Positions 16,792-26,338 of a stretch of DNA of 64,000 nucleotides are shown here, piece by piece. Under the pieces are notes generated by a model. The model was not told the origin of the DNA. It made no database searches and worked only from the letters and a program-made list of their open reading frames with translations. This DNA is from Pseudomonas bharatica CSV86. Its GTDB lineage: Bacteria; Pseudomonadota; Gammaproteobacteria; Pseudomonadales; Pseudomonadaceae. The position numbers were made by a program, and so were the translations under genes. Location: contig NZ_AMWJ02000001.1 of NCBI RefSeq assembly GCF_000319305.2, forward strand, positions 1,713,001 to 1,777,000, in the 5' to 3' direction. Each line of letters opens with the position of its first letter. Position 1 is the stretch's first letter.

Positions 16792-19560
16792 ATGTCCGCC
16801 GCTGTCCATGCCCTTACCCCGGTGTTGCATGCGGTCGACCCGCGCGGGCTGGTCGTGCGCCAGGTGGACTATTGCCGCGATACGGCGCAGGCAGCGGCCG
16901 AGACCCGGGTTCAGCGCCAGGGCTTCGGTGCTGTTGGGCATCACCTTGCCAGCTGGGACCCGCGGCTCTGGGCAAGCAACGGGCCGGCGAACCGCCTTGG
17001 CGCGCATGGCCTCAGTGGCCGTGAACTGAGTAGCGACAGGGTCGACAGCGGTTTTCGTTGCACCCTGTTCGGTGAGGCCGGGCAACCGGTGTGGAGCGAG
17101 GATGGTCAGGGTAATCACCGCGAGTTCGAGTACGACGGGCTGTTGCGTGTGCTGGCGATCCACGAACAGTCCTCGAGTCATCCGCGTACCTGCAGCGAGC
17201 GCCGTGACTATGCGGGTGCCGATCCTGCGCTGGCGCCGCACAATGCTTGTGGCCGTCTGCTGCGCCGCGACGATACAGCGGGTAGCCGGCGCTATCCGGC
17301 ATATGCCCTGTGCGGCGCGGTGGCCTTCGAAACCTGGCGCTTCCTGGGCGAGGCGCATTGGCCGGACTGGCCACTGGAACCCGAAGCGAGGGATGCCTTG
17401 CTCGAAACCGAATCGGCATCGACCCTCTGGCGTCATACCGCTCTCGGCGAGGTGCGGGAACAGATCGATGCCTCCGGCAACCGTCAGTACACAGGCCTTG
17501 ACCTGCTCGGGCGGCTGCGCAACTTGCAGGTATGGTCGAACGGTCAGGAGCAGCCGCGCGTGCTGGTTCAGGCCTTGCGCTACGACGCTGCAGGGCATGT
17601 GGTCGAGGAGTTGCTCGGCAATGGCGTGCGGATCGGCCGCGAGCATCGTCCCGAGGACGGGCGCCTGACCCGCCTGCACAGCAGTCATGCCAGTGGCCGG
17701 CTTGTGCAAGACCTGCATTACCTCTGCGACCCGGCAGGCAATGTGCTGTCCATCGAGGACCGTGCCCAGCCCGTGCGCCATTTCGCCAACCAGCGTGTCG
17801 AGGCGCGCTGCGAGTACCGTCACGACAGCCTGGGGCAACTGATCGAAGCCCGTGGGCAGGAGGCCGGTGCCGTCCGCCGTGGCCCCGGCGCGCTGGATGA
17901 TCCGGCGGCAGTCAGCAACTACCGACAAACCTACGAATACGACGCCGGCGGCAATCTCTTGCGCCTGGTGCATGTCGGTGCCCAGGCGCATGGTCGGGTC
18001 CTGGTGGCTGCGGCGGGGAGCAATCGCTGCCTGGCGGCGGTGGATGAACGGCCACCCGCGGAGGATGACTACCTCGCGGCATACGATCGCAACGGCAACC
18101 CTCGACAGTTGCAGGCCGGGCAAACGGTGGAGTGGGATCTGCGCAATCGACTGTCCAGCGTCAGCCCGGTGCGGCGCGACGAGGGGCTGGATGATTGCGA
18201 GCGCTATGTCTATGACGGCGAGGGACAGCGGCGGCGTAAAAGGCGCCTGCAGCAAGCCGGCGCCCGCACCTTGCTCGGCGAAGTGCGCTATCTGCCTGGT
18301 CTGGAGCGACACCGGCGCAGTGCCGGAGGCGAGCACTACGAGGTGCTGGTGGTGCAGGCCGGCACCTGCGCCATCCGCCTGCTGCACTGGCTGGACGGGC
18401 GGCCCGACGCCGTGCCGCAGGACCAGTGTCGCTATGCCCTGGGCGATCATCTGGGCTCCTGCCAGCTGGAACTGGACGACGAGGCCGGGTTGATCAGCCA
18501 GGAGACCTATTACCCCTTCGGCGAAACGGCCTGGTCGGCGGCGCGCAACGAGGTCGAGGCCAGTTACCGGACCCTGCGATATTCCGGCAAGGAGCGCGAT
18601 GCCAGCGGGTTGTATTACTACGGTGCGCGTTATTACCGGGCGGACTGGCAACGCTGGTTGAACCCGGATCCGGCGGGGGAGGTGGATGGTCTGAACCTGT
18701 ATCGGATGGTGGGGAACGCGCCGGTGAATCGGCGGGATGCCGATGGATATCGGGGGTTCGATGTGCTGGACGAGGCGGAAAGCGAGCTGATTGACGGCGG
18801 CGACCATTTGCTCGCCTCGGGGTTGGATAACTTTCCGATGGACATGCAGGGCGCCGTGAGGCGTAGCTTCCAGATCGCCAGGGGCATGCTGAAGGACACC
18901 GTCGACGCCTTGGGGCGCAGGCCCGACGAGCAGCTTAACGAGGCACTCTACTCAACCTTCGGCATCACCGATTTTCGCCTGACCGCCGCCAAGCGCCTGT
19001 TCCTCGCGCAGCTGCAAGGGGTTTTCCAGGCGGCCCATGATGGCCTGTTGCAATTGGAACATGGGCAAAGCTGGCGACTGATGCTGAGCGAGCCGCAGGA
19101 CCTGCAGCATGTCGGCGCCACACGGCAGTCGCAGGGCCGGGGTGCGAGGCTGGAGCTGGCCGCCCGCCACCTGCGTGGCAATCTCTTCGACAGTGCGGTG
19201 ACCTCCATGCATGAAGAATTTCACGTCCTTACCACCGACCTGTTCTTCACCAGTCCGGAGGATATGGTGACCGACTACTGGTACAGCGTATCGCCGCTCA
19301 GCGAGGTGCGGAGCATCCCGGCGCTGGTGGATGAACTGCATGCCACCTCCCAGGGCGAGGTCGCCCTCGGGCCTGACGAGGCGGACATGAACGAGCAGAA
19401 CAGCTTGCTATATAGCCGGCTGATCAAGCGCGAGGCTGCCAGGTTCGGCTTGCGCGAGCCGCTTGATGCCAACCAGCGCAGGGACTACTTCACCACGCAT
19501 GCGGGCATTCGTCAGGCGGTGGTCATGAGGAATGCCGACTCGCTCGCGGGTTTGTGCTGA
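16792..19560 (+). CDS. TccC-like Rhs-repeat protein with zincin-like C-terminal toxin domain
   Basis: A 922-residue Rhs/YD-repeat protein. The N-terminus (ALTPVLHAVDPRGLVVRQVD, YCRDTAQAAAETRVQRQGFG, ASWDPRLWA) matches the start of Tc-toxin C subunits. YD-type repeats run to about residue 640 (YEYDAGGNLLRLVHVG, YVYDGEGQRRRKR), ending in the core motif YPFGETAW..YSGKERDASGLYYYGARYY..WLNPDPAG. Beyond DADGYRG (~residue 650) lies a 270-residue variable domain with MHEEFHVL: His807, Glu808, His811 form an HExxH zinc-peptidase motif. In this family the shell encloses the C-terminal toxin, freed by self-cleavage. The ATG follows GCGAGG. No TcA/TcB partner or immunity gene is in the window. Confidence 0.88.
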   Translation: MSAAVHALTPVLHAVDPRGLVVRQVDYCRDTAQAAAETRVQRQGFGAVGHHLASWDPRLWASNGPANRLGAHGLSGRELSSDRVDSGFRCTLFGEAGQPVWSEDGQGNHREFEYDGLLRVLAIHEQSSSHPRTCSERRDYAGADPALAPHNACGRLLRRDDTAGSRRYPAYALCGAVAFETWRFLGEAHWPDWPLEPEARDALLETESASTLWRHTALGEVREQIDASGNRQYTGLDLLGRLRNLQVWSNGQEQPRVLVQALRYDAAGHVVEELLGNGVRIGREHRPEDGRLTRLHSSHASGRLVQDLHYLCDPAGNVLSIEDRAQPVRHFANQRVEARCEYRHDSLGQLIEARGQEAGAVRRGPGALDDPAAVSNYRQTYEYDAGGNLLRLVHVGAQAHGRVLVAAAGSNRCLAAVDERPPAEDDYLAAYDRNGNPRQLQAGQTVEWDLRNRLSSVSPVRRDEGLDDCERYVYDGEGQRRRKRRLQQAGARTLLGEVRYLPGLERHRRSAGGEHYEVLVVQAGTCAIRLLHWLDGRPDAVPQDQCRYALGDHLGSCQLELDDEAGLISQETYYPFGETAWSAARNEVEASYRTLRYSGKERDASGLYYYGARYYRADWQRWLNPDPAGEVDGLNLYRMVGNAPVNRRDADGYRGFDVLDEAESELIDGGDHLLASGLDNFPMDMQGAVRRSFQIARGMLKDTVDALGRRPDEQLNEALYSTFGITDFRLTAAKRLFLAQLQGVFQAAHDGLLQLEHGQSWRLMLSEPQDLQHVGATRQSQGRGARLELAARHLRGNLFDSAVTSMHEEFHVLTTDLFFTSPEDMVTDYWYSVSPLSEVRSIPALVDELHATSQGEVALGPDEADMNEQNSLLYSRLIKREAARFGLREPLDANQRRDYFTTHAGIRQAVVMRNADSLAGLC

Positions 19561-19808
19561 TGACGCAACGTCTTCCGCATCGGTGAGAGGTTTCACGGGG
19601 GCGTCCTAAGGTCAGAGTCATGCGACAACCACTCCATCGCTGCCAGTCGCTTGATGGTTTCCCCTAGCACCCGGCAACCCTTATCGGGAAAGCCCCTACG
19701 CCACTAAAGGTTGTGTCCTGGAAGGCGATTCATTGAGTCAAATGCGCTTTCGGTGGTCATACGACTGACCCCGGACATGCCTGACCCATTCGTTTCTGGA
19801 ATTCGTCC

Positions 19809-20810
19809 ATGCCAACCGTTTCGCGGACTTTTGCCAACGCCCTGATCTCCGCGCTGGGAGGCGTCCAGCCAGCCGTTCGCGAGCTGTGCCAGCGCCTGGC
19901 CGAACCCTTGCTGGACCCGTCCGCGCCTGCCTTCATACCCTTGGCCAGCCTCGACGCTGTGTTCGACCAGGCCAGCCTGCTCGGCGGCGATCCGGGGATC
20001 GGCCTGCGTGCGTTCGAGCATGCTCACCCGGCCCACCTCGGGCCACTTGGCTACGCGGTGATGTCCAGCCGGACTATCAAGAGCGTGCTGGTGAGCCTGG
20101 CCGAGCATCACCATCTGGTGGGCACCGGTTTCTGCCTGTTCGTCGAAGAGCGCAGCGACGGTGTGCGCCTGGTCGGCGTGCCCACCGGAACCGGCCAGCG
20201 CGAACTGTCGCGGGTGTTCATCGACGCGGTGGCGGCGATCACCGTCGGCCTGCTGTGCTGGCTGGTGCCGGGGCGGACAATCCGTCCATTGCGCGCAGAG
20301 CTGAGCTATCCGCCGTGCACCGTCAGCGCCGATGCAAGGCGGGTCTACGGTGAGCATATCCAGCACGGCGCGGCGCAGAATGCCCTGCTGTTCAGCCATG
20401 CCGATGCCGCGCTGCCGGTGGCCAGCCACGATCCGGCGCTGCATGCAGTACATAGCGACTATTTGGCACGCTGGCAGGCGCAGATGGGCGGCGATCGCCT
20501 CAGCCTGAAGGTCCGCGCGGTCATCAGCGAGCAACTGGGCCAGGGGCGTCCGGTAACCCTGGCCCGGGTCGCCGAGGTGCTGGCCATGAGTGGCCCGCGC
20601 CTGAGTCGCAACCTGGAAGGCGAGGGGCACAGCTTCGTGCGTTTGCTCGACGAGGTGAGGCTGCGCGACAGCCATCGGCTATTGCGCAACAGCACCCTGA
20701 GCTTCAAGCAGATTGCCTACCAGGTCGGTTTTCGCCATCAGAGCGCTTTCAACAAGGCGTGCGAGCGCTGGTTCGGCATGGGGCCGGGACGCTATCGCGA
20801 GCAGCTCTGA
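19809..20810 (+). CDS. AraC-family transcriptional regulator (OruR/ArgR-like domain layout)
   Basis: A 333-residue regulator with an N-terminal arabinose-binding-like domain (LGYAVMSSRTIKSVLVSLAE, HHHLVGTGFCLFVEER) and a C-terminal AraC DNA-binding pair: VTLARVAEVLAMSGPRLSRN (first helix-turn-helix) and FKQIAYQVGFRHQSAFNKAC followed by FGMGPGRYREQL. Such proteins in Pseudomonas include ornithine and other catabolic activators. It lies alone, 248 bases after the Rhs gene and before the membrane coiled-coil gene; no target is obvious. Confidence 0.88.
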   Translation: MPTVSRTFANALISALGGVQPAVRELCQRLAEPLLDPSAPAFIPLASLDAVFDQASLLGGDPGIGLRAFEHAHPAHLGPLGYAVMSSRTIKSVLVSLAEHHHLVGTGFCLFVEERSDGVRLVGVPTGTGQRELSRVFIDAVAAITVGLLCWLVPGRTIRPLRAELSYPPCTVSADARRVYGEHIQHGAAQNALLFSHADAALPVASHDPALHAVHSDYLARWQAQMGGDRLSLKVRAVISEQLGQGRPVTLARVAEVLAMSGPRLSRNLEGEGHSFVRLLDEVRLRDSHRLLRNSTLSFKQIAYQVGFRHQSAFNKACERWFGMGPGRYREQL

Positions 20811-20936
20811 AGGCTTTCGTTTATCCGCGCAGGCTTTTTGTTTATCCCGGCAGCGCGGACCACGGCAACCCGGGAAAAAAGCCGCCACACTTGATACGCA
20901 CACGTTTGCGCAGCCGTTGAGGGACCTTCTGCCCGC

Positions 20937-21854
20937 ATGCCACCAGCCACCGTTTCATTTCGCTACTGCCTGATCCTTGTGGTCATCCTGTTGCTGGAGC
21001 CGCTCCTGGGGCTGTTCGCGGCTCTTGGCACCTGTGCTGGCGTCCTCCTGCTGGACCTGTGCCTGCGCCAGCGCGCGCATCTGGCCCGCTGTCAGGAGCA
21101 GGCGCGGACGCTGCGCGAGGGCATGCGGGTGCTGCAGGGTGAAGCCAGCGACAGCCTGGGGCTGATGCGCAAGGACCTGGCGCACCTGGGCCAATTGGCG
21201 AACCAGGTCGTTGCATTGAGCAACGAGTGTGACGCGGCCCTGCAACAACAGCAGCGCAAGTTCGATCTGGCGTTGACCGCCTTTGCCCGGATCAAGGTCG
21301 AGGGTCGGCAGTTGCTGGAGGATGCCCGTCAGGTCGGCAGTGAATCACGCCAATCGATGAAGTTGGCACTGGAAGGCCAGGCGGGGCTCAGTGCCACCCT
21401 GATGGCGTTGCGCAGTGTCGACCGGACGGCGCTGGCAGCCCGGACCGACCTGGGCAACGAGGTGCGCCTGCTGGCACGCCAGGGGCGCGACCAGACCTAC
21501 GACGCCAACCTGGCCCTTGCCGGGATCAGCGCCGCCTCGAGCAGTATCGAAGAGCGCGGCATGTCCATTGCGGTGGCCTGCGAAGCACAGGAGCGTGGTA
21601 TGCAGGACCTCGACGAAGCGCTGGCCGAAGTCCAGCGCCTGGGGTTCACCTCGGGCTGGCGCTCGCGCCAGGCTCGTGCCGCCAGCGAGGCGTTGCTGCA
21701 GGAAGCCGCACGGCTGGACGCGCGACTGCGGGATTGCCCGTGGATGCATGAGATTCAACAGGATGACGGAGGCGAGGATGCTGCTGTTCAAGGCCCTGAT
21801 GGGGCATTACCACGCGCTGATCAAATCCCTGGCCCGGGAAGTGATCTGATCTGA
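20937..21854 (+). CDS. Membrane-anchored coiled-coil protein, function unknown
   Basis: A 305-residue protein with a hydrophobic N-terminus forming one long or two short membrane spans (YCLILVVILLLEPLLGLFAA, LGTCAGVLLLDLCL), then about 220 residues of polar heptad-like helix (RTLREGMRVLQGEASDSLGL, LANQVVALSNECDAALQQQQ, ISAASSSIEERGM). It resembles the cytoplasmic helical part of a chemoreceptor-like or structural membrane protein but lacks the chemoreceptor tip signature. The last 30 residues (GPDGALPRADQIPGPG) look unlike the rest; an alternative frame there reads more like protein (see the small frame at 21763-21849). Confidence 0.65.
   Translation: MPPATVSFRYCLILVVILLLEPLLGLFAALGTCAGVLLLDLCLRQRAHLARCQEQARTLREGMRVLQGEASDSLGLMRKDLAHLGQLANQVVALSNECDAALQQQQRKFDLALTAFARIKVEGRQLLEDARQVGSESRQSMKLALEGQAGLSATLMALRSVDRTALAARTDLGNEVRLLARQGRDQTYDANLALAGISAASSSIEERGMSIAVACEAQERGMQDLDEALAEVQRLGFTSGWRSRQARAASEALLQEAARLDARLRDCPWMHEIQQDDGGEDAAVQGPDGALPRADQIPGPGSDLI
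21763..21849 (+). other. Possible small ORF or true C-terminus in an alternative frame
   Basis: Within the end of the coiled-coil gene, frame +1 reads MTEARMLLFKALMGHYHALI then KSLAREVI to a TGA at 21849. GGAGGCGAGG sits just before an internal ATG at 21778. It is more protein-like than the overlapping frame. It could be a tiny membrane/helix peptide or the real end of the upstream gene after an indel. Low confidence. Confidence 0.25.
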
Positions 21855-21874
21855 AGTGTGTGGTGCTCTCTCAG

Positions 21875-22320
21875 GCCTCATCGCTGGCAAGCCAGCTCCC
21901 ACAGTGACCGCGTGCACCGCCGGACCTGTGGGAGCTGGCTAGCCGGCGATGAGACCTGAAAGAACAGCCCAAGACCTGTCAGGCATCACCCCCTGCCCCC
22001 AGGGTTACTGCAAACCTTGAGATTTGCACAAAACCTGTGGGAGCTGGCTTGCCAGCGATGAGGCCGGAAAGAGCAGCCCAAGACCTGTCAGGCAATCACC
22101 CCCTGTCCCACAGGGTTACTGCAAACCTTGAGATTTGCACAAAAACCTGTGGGAGCTGGCCAGCGATGAGGCCTGAAAGAACAGCCCAAGCCCCCTCAGG
22201 CAATCACCCCATGTCCCAAGGGGTACTGCAAACCTTGAGATTTGCACAAATTACCTGTGGGAGCTGGCTTGCCAGCGATGAGGCCCGAAAGAACAGCCCA
22301 AGACCCCATCAGGCAATCAC
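21875..22320. repeat. REP pair followed by a tandem array of ~110-base REP-containing units
   Basis: A normal inverted REP pair (21875-21954) is followed by about three direct copies of a ~105-115 base unit: REP, then GAAAGAACAGCCCAAGACCT, TCAGGCAATCACCCCC, TGTCCCACAGGGTTACTGCA and AACCTTGAGATTTGCACAAA, plus a last partial copy. The third unit has lost part of its REP (GGGAGCTGGCCAGCGATGAGG). The array fills the whole 454-base gap. The last copy runs into the stop of the oxaloacetate decarboxylase gene: the repeated TCAGGCAATCACCCCC equals that gene's final codons and stop read on the plus strand. Confidence 0.85.
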
Positions 22321-23175
22321 CCCCATATATTCCCGCGCCAAGCCCAGGTACTCCTCGGCCCGGCTGTACCGCGCCACCAGTTCGCCGGGCCTGAGCTCGG
22401 CGCCGGCATCCGGCCCGCGTTGCGCTCGCAGGGTGTCGTAAGTGGCCTTGATCGCCGCGAAACAGGCCGCATGCCCGTCCACCACGATCCGCACGCCGAG
22501 TCCGGTCAGGCGTTGTTCGTCCCAGGCCTGTTGGCTGCCATAGGTCACCAGCATCAGGGGCACCCGCAATCCTTCGGCGATTGCTTCCAGTTGCTCGAAG
22601 TCCCTCACCCCGATCAGGCAGATTCCGTCTGCCCCGGCCTCCTGATAGGCCCGGGTGCGCTGGATAACCTGCGACAAGGATTGCACCCCGGCATGGGTCC
22701 GGGCGATGAGTGCCAGGCTGCGGTCCTGCCGCGCCCGCTGCGCGGCGCGCAGTTTGCCGACGGCTTCCTCGACACTGATCAGCTCCGACAGCGGCTCTTC
22801 GAAGCGCGCCGGCAGCAGGGTGTCCTCAAGGGTCAGGGCGGCGACCCCGGCCCGTTCCAGCTCAGCGACACAGCGCATCACATTGAGCGCATTGCCGTAG
22901 CCATGGTCGGCATCGGCGATCACCGGCAGGCGCGACACCCGGCCGATGCGGGTGGCCTGCTCGACGAACTCGCTCAAGGTCAGCAGGGCGATGTCCGGCG
23001 CGCCCAGCACCTGCAACGAGGCCACCGAGCCACCGAGGATGCCGACCTCGAAGCCAAGGTCGGCGGCGATGCGCGCGGAAAGGGGGTCGAACACCGAAGC
23101 GGTACGCTGGCAGGCCGGGCGGGCGAGCAGGCCACGGAAGGTCTCGCGCAGTGCGTGATGACTGGCTGGATACAT
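22309..23175 (-). CDS. Oxaloacetate decarboxylase, PEP mutase/isocitrate lyase superfamily
   Basis: A 288-residue enzyme very like the characterised Pseudomonas aeruginosa oxaloacetate decarboxylase of this superfamily. Seen: [80 protein letters not shown] (Mg-binding Asp pair) and [20 protein letters not shown]. It converts oxaloacetate to pyruvate and CO2. The start at 23175 ([13 protein letters not shown]) fits the family; a longer frame reaches 23232. It follows ttdB by 72 bases on the same strand. Tartrate dehydratase makes oxaloacetate, so this enzyme is the logical next step of the same pathway. Confidence 0.9.
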   Translation of the reverse strand: MYPASHHALRETFRGLLARPACQRTASVFDPLSARIAADLGFEVGILGGSVASLQVLGAPDIALLTLSEFVEQATRIGRVSRLPVIADADHGYGNALNVMRCVAELERAGVAALTLEDTLLPARFEEPLSELISVEEAVGKLRAAQRARQDRSLALIARTHAGVQSLSQVIQRTRAYQEAGADGICLIGVRDFEQLEAIAEGLRVPLMLVTYGSQQAWDEQRLTGLGVRIVVDGHAACFAAIKATYDTLRAQRGPDAGAELRPGELVARYSRAEEYLGLAREYMGVIA

Positions 23176-23247
23176 GGCGATATCTCGTTGTTCTGTAAAG
23201 AAGGGAACGGCCGACCGGTGCTGCGTGGGCACCGGTCGGTCGTGGTC

Positions 23248-23856
23248 TTACTTGATGAAACGCACCTGCGCGTTGATCTTCTCGATCACCGAGCCCTTGC
23301 GTTCGTTGAAGCGCTTCTTGTTCTGTTCGAACAGGTTGTTGCCCTTGGTATCGATGGAAATGATCAGCGGGCCGAACTCGCGCACGCGGTTGACCCACAG
23401 GGTCTCGGGCATGCCCAGGTCCTGCCATTCGGCACGTTCGATCTCTTCCACCTTGGTGGCCGCGAGCACCGCGCAACCACCGGGGAACACCGCATGCACT
23501 GCCTTGTTCTCCAGGCAGCCGGTGGTGGTTTCCGGGCCCATGCCGCCCTTGCCGACGATCAGCTTGACGCCGGTCTGCTCGATGAATTCCTTCTCGAACT
23601 TCTCCATGCGCATGCTGGTGGTCGGGCCGATGGAGACCATCTCGAAACTGCCATCGTCCTTCTTCTTGACGATGGGGCCGGCGTGGAAGATCGCGCCACC
23701 GCGCAGGTCCACCGGCAGTTCGCGGCCCAGTTCGATCAGGCGCCGGTGCGCGACGTCGCGGCAAGTCACCAGTTGGCCGGTGAGGTAGACCACGTCGCCC
23801 ACGTTGAGCTCGGCCAGGTCTTCGTCTTTGATCGGGGTGCTGAGGATCTTTTTCAC
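23248..23856 (-). CDS. ttdB: L(+)-tartrate dehydratase subunit beta
   Basis: A 202-residue protein corresponding to the C-terminal (beta) part of class I iron-sulfur hydro-lyases. [90 protein letters not shown] and [16 protein letters not shown] match E. coli TtdB along its whole length. With TtdA it dehydrates L-tartrate to oxaloacetate. It starts with GTG, overlapping the ttdA stop by 4 bases (GTGA), which ensures coupled synthesis of the two subunits. A fumarase beta subunit is the main alternative; the neighbours favour tartrate. Confidence 0.9.
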   Translation of the reverse strand: MKKILSTPIKDEDLAELNVGDVVYLTGQLVTCRDVAHRRLIELGRELPVDLRGGAIFHAGPIVKKKDDGSFEMVSIGPTTSMRMEKFEKEFIEQTGVKLIVGKGGMGPETTTGCLENKAVHAVFPGGCAVLAATKVEEIERAEWQDLGMPETLWVNRVREFGPLIISIDTKGNNLFEQNKKRFNERKGSVIEKINAQVRFIK

Positions 23857-24752
23857 AGAACTACACCTTCATGGGAAAGGATGTCGTAGGACAGGTCGGC
23901 GTTGATGCGGATCTTGCCGCGGCGGTGGGCCCAGCAGCCGGTGGACACGGCAACACCGATGGTCGAAGGGTGACGGGCCGAGGACTCGATGTTCACCCCC
24001 ATCACGCTGCTGTTGCCGGTCAGGCCCTGGGGGCCGATGCCGATTTCGTTCAGGCCTTCTTCCAGCAGCTTTTCCATCAGCGCCGCGCTTTCGTTCGGGT
24101 GGCTGGAGTCCACTTCACGCAGGATCGCTTTCTTCGACAGGCGCGCGGCGGTTTCGACCGAGGTCGAGACACCTACGCCGACCAGCAACGGCGGACAGGC
24201 ATTGACGCCGCGGGAGGTGATCACGTCGAAGACGAACTCGGTCACCCCTTCGTAGCCCTGGCCGGGCATCAGCACCTTGGCCGAGCCGGGCAGGGTGCAG
24301 CCGCCACCGGCCATGTACACGTCGACGATGGCGTAGTCGGCATCCGGGATGATTTCCCAGTCCAGCCACGGGATCTTCGAGCCGGTATTGGTCCCGGTGT
24401 TCTTCTCGACGAAGGTCTCCACGGCGTTGTGGCGCAGCGGGCCCTGGATGGTCGCCTCCTTCGTGGCGTTCTCCAGGATGCTCTCCATCTCGCCCAGCAG
24501 CGGGAAGCGCGCTCCGGCCGAGACGAAGTACTGGATCACCCCGGTGTCCTGGCAGCTCGGGCGGTTGAGCTTGTCGGCATAGTCCTGGTTCTCGGCCATG
24601 GAGTCGTACACGGCGATGGCCAGGGGGTTGGTTTCCGCCGCGCGCAGCTTGGCGGTCTTGGCCTTGACGTCCCTGGGCAGGCGCTTGCCGATGTAGGCGG
24701 TGAATTTCGCCAGGGTATCGGTGAGCGACTGGACGGCTTCTTCTCTTTCCAC
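23853..24752 (-). CDS. ttdA: L(+)-tartrate dehydratase subunit alpha
   Basis: A 299-residue 4Fe-4S hydro-lyase alpha subunit. The three cysteines expected to hold the cluster are present: RPSCQDTG (Cys67), GVNACPPLL (Cys186) and [12 protein letters not shown] (Cys273). Also seen are [20 protein letters not shown] and [17 protein letters not shown]. Length and motifs match E. coli TtdA. It is the middle gene of the set dctA-like - ttdA - ttdB - oxaloacetate decarboxylase, i.e. import, dehydration, decarboxylation. The oxygen-sensitive cluster implies cytosolic, low-oxygen-friendly activity. Confidence 0.92.
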   Translation of the reverse strand: MEREEAVQSLTDTLAKFTAYIGKRLPRDVKAKTAKLRAAETNPLAIAVYDSMAENQDYADKLNRPSCQDTGVIQYFVSAGARFPLLGEMESILENATKEATIQGPLRHNAVETFVEKNTGTNTGSKIPWLDWEIIPDADYAIVDVYMAGGGCTLPGSAKVLMPGQGYEGVTEFVFDVITSRGVNACPPLLVGVGVSTSVETAARLSKKAILREVDSSHPNESAALMEKLLEEGLNEIGIGPQGLTGNSSVMGVNIESSARHPSTIGVAVSTGCWAHRRGKIRINADLSYDILSHEGVVL

Positions 24753-24799
24753 GGTTTATCTCCTTACAGCATCACAAGGCGGGTGGGGTCGGGTGCAGG

Positions 24800-26140
24800 T
24801 CATGCACCGCTGGCGGTGGTCGCCGGTGTCACGGTCTGGTTGTTGTGCAGCGCGGGGGCTGCCTCTGCACGGTGTGATTCGGCTTCGGGCTGGCCGTCGA
24901 GGACGCGGTTGAGCTTGGCGCTGTCCAGCGCGCCGACCCATTTGGCGATGGCCAGGGTGCCGACGGCGTTGCCGATGGTGTTGGTGATGGCGCGGGCTTC
25001 GGACATGAAGCGGTCCACCCCGAGCAGCAGGACCATGCCGGCCACCGGGATGCTGCCCAGCGAGGCCAGGGTCGCGGCCAGGGTGATAAAACCGGAGCCG
25101 GTCACCCCGGCCGAACCCTTGGAGGTGAGCAGCAGCACGCCGAGGACGATGAGCTGGTCGGTCAGGCTCAGCGGTGTGTTGGTGGCCTGGGCGATGAAGA
25201 TTGCCGCCATGGTGTAGTAGATGCACTGGCCATCGGGGTTGAAGGTCAGCCCGGACGGAATCACCAGGCCCACCACCGGCTTGGATACCCCGGCTTTTTC
25301 CAGCTTACCCATCAGTTGCGGTACCACCGATTCCGAGGAACTGGTGCCGAGCACGGTGAACAGTTCTTCCTTCAGGTATTTCAGGAACTTCCACAGGCTG
25401 AAGCCGGACAGGCGCGCCACGAACCCAAGAACGATGACGACAAAGAGGAAGCAGGTGATGTACATGGTCGCCATCAGCTTGCCGAGGGACACGATCGAGC
25501 CCAGGCCGTACTTGCCGACGGTGAAGGCCATGGCGCCGCAGGCCGCCAGCGGGGCGACGCGCATGACCATGCCGACGATGTGGAACATGCCGTGGGAGAA
25601 GCTTTCCAGCACGTCCACCACCGGTTTGCCGCGCTCGCCCAGATGGGCCAGGGCGATGCCCAGCAGGGTCGAGAACAGCAGGATCGGCAGTATCTCGTTC
25701 TTGGCGAAGGCGTCGGTGACGCTGGCCGGAATGATATGCAGGAGGAAGTCGGTGAAGCTGCCGGAGCCGGCCGCTGCCGCCGAGGTGTAGCTGGCGATGC
25801 TCTTGGTATCCAGGGTCGCCGGGTCGACGTTCATGCCCACGCCGGGCTGCGCCAGGTTGACCACCACAAGGCCCAGCACCAGGGCGAAGGTGGACAGCAC
25901 TTCGAAGTAGATCAGGGCGCGGGCACCGACCCGGCCCAGTTCCTTCATGTTTTCCATTTTGGCGATGCCGAGCACCACCGTGGCGAAGATGATCGGCGCG
26001 AAGACCATCTTGATCAGTTTTATGAAGGCATCGCCCAAGGGCTTGAGATCGACGCCGACTTCGGGCCAGAACACCCCGAGGGCGATACCGAGGCTGACGC
26101 CGATCAGGACCTGCACATACAACTTGCCTAGAACTTTCAT
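24800..26140 (-). CDS. dctA: C4-dicarboxylate:cation symporter (DctA family), likely tartrate importer
   Basis: A 446-residue inner-membrane carrier of the DAACS family. [40 protein letters not shown], the serine-rich hairpin [40 protein letters not shown] and [20 protein letters not shown] are the family's substrate-binding features. It imports succinate-type dicarboxylates with protons or sodium. Forty-eight bases separate it from ttdA on the same strand, which suggests it feeds tartrate to the dehydratase. The ATG at 26140 begins the family's usual N-terminus. Paralogues with a housekeeping DctA role normally exist elsewhere, so a dedicated tartrate role is inference. Confidence 0.87.
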   Translation of the reverse strand: MKVLGKLYVQVLIGVSLGIALGVFWPEVGVDLKPLGDAFIKLIKMVFAPIIFATVVLGIAKMENMKELGRVGARALIYFEVLSTFALVLGLVVVNLAQPGVGMNVDPATLDTKSIASYTSAAAAGSGSFTDFLLHIIPASVTDAFAKNEILPILLFSTLLGIALAHLGERGKPVVDVLESFSHGMFHIVGMVMRVAPLAACGAMAFTVGKYGLGSIVSLGKLMATMYITCFLFVVIVLGFVARLSGFSLWKFLKYLKEELFTVLGTSSSESVVPQLMGKLEKAGVSKPVVGLVIPSGLTFNPDGQCIYYTMAAIFIAQATNTPLSLTDQLIVLGVLLLTSKGSAGVTGSGFITLAATLASLGSIPVAGMVLLLGVDRFMSEARAITNTIGNAVGTLAIAKWVGALDSAKLNRVLDGQPEAESHRAEAAPALHNNQTVTPATTASGA

Positions 26141-26300
26141 GGCCGTTTTTCTCCGCTTTATTGTTGTGAGTCGGATTTTTTCTTGTCGGCCGGGCTTGTC
26201 GCGCCGCTGCGACCAGGCAAGTCGCGGCGGCGGGATAGCCCAGGTTTCGTGTGGGTAATCACGGGAGGGAAAGTTAAAGGTTTTTCTGAAACGTGGTAAT

Positions 26301-26322
26301 ACAATGAATTTCACTTCATTGT
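26301..26322. promoter_or_regulatory. Palindromic operator in the dctA-ttdAB / lysR divergent region
   Basis: ACAATGAA-N6-TTCATTGT: 8-base perfect arms, AT-rich, 17 bases before the LysR start and about 160 before dctA. The size and dyad are right for a LysR-type autorepression/activation site, so it probably controls both directions. Confidence 0.65.
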
Positions 26323-26338
26323 TTACCTGAGGTTACTA

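Noticed and set aside
16732..18807. 691-codon minus-strand frame across the Rhs gene
   Set aside because: Antisense shadow; the plus frame shows clear YD repeats and the Rhs core.
21875..22320. CRISPR array
   Set aside because: The repeats are ~110-base tandem units built on REP, not short repeats with unique spacers, and no cas gene is present.
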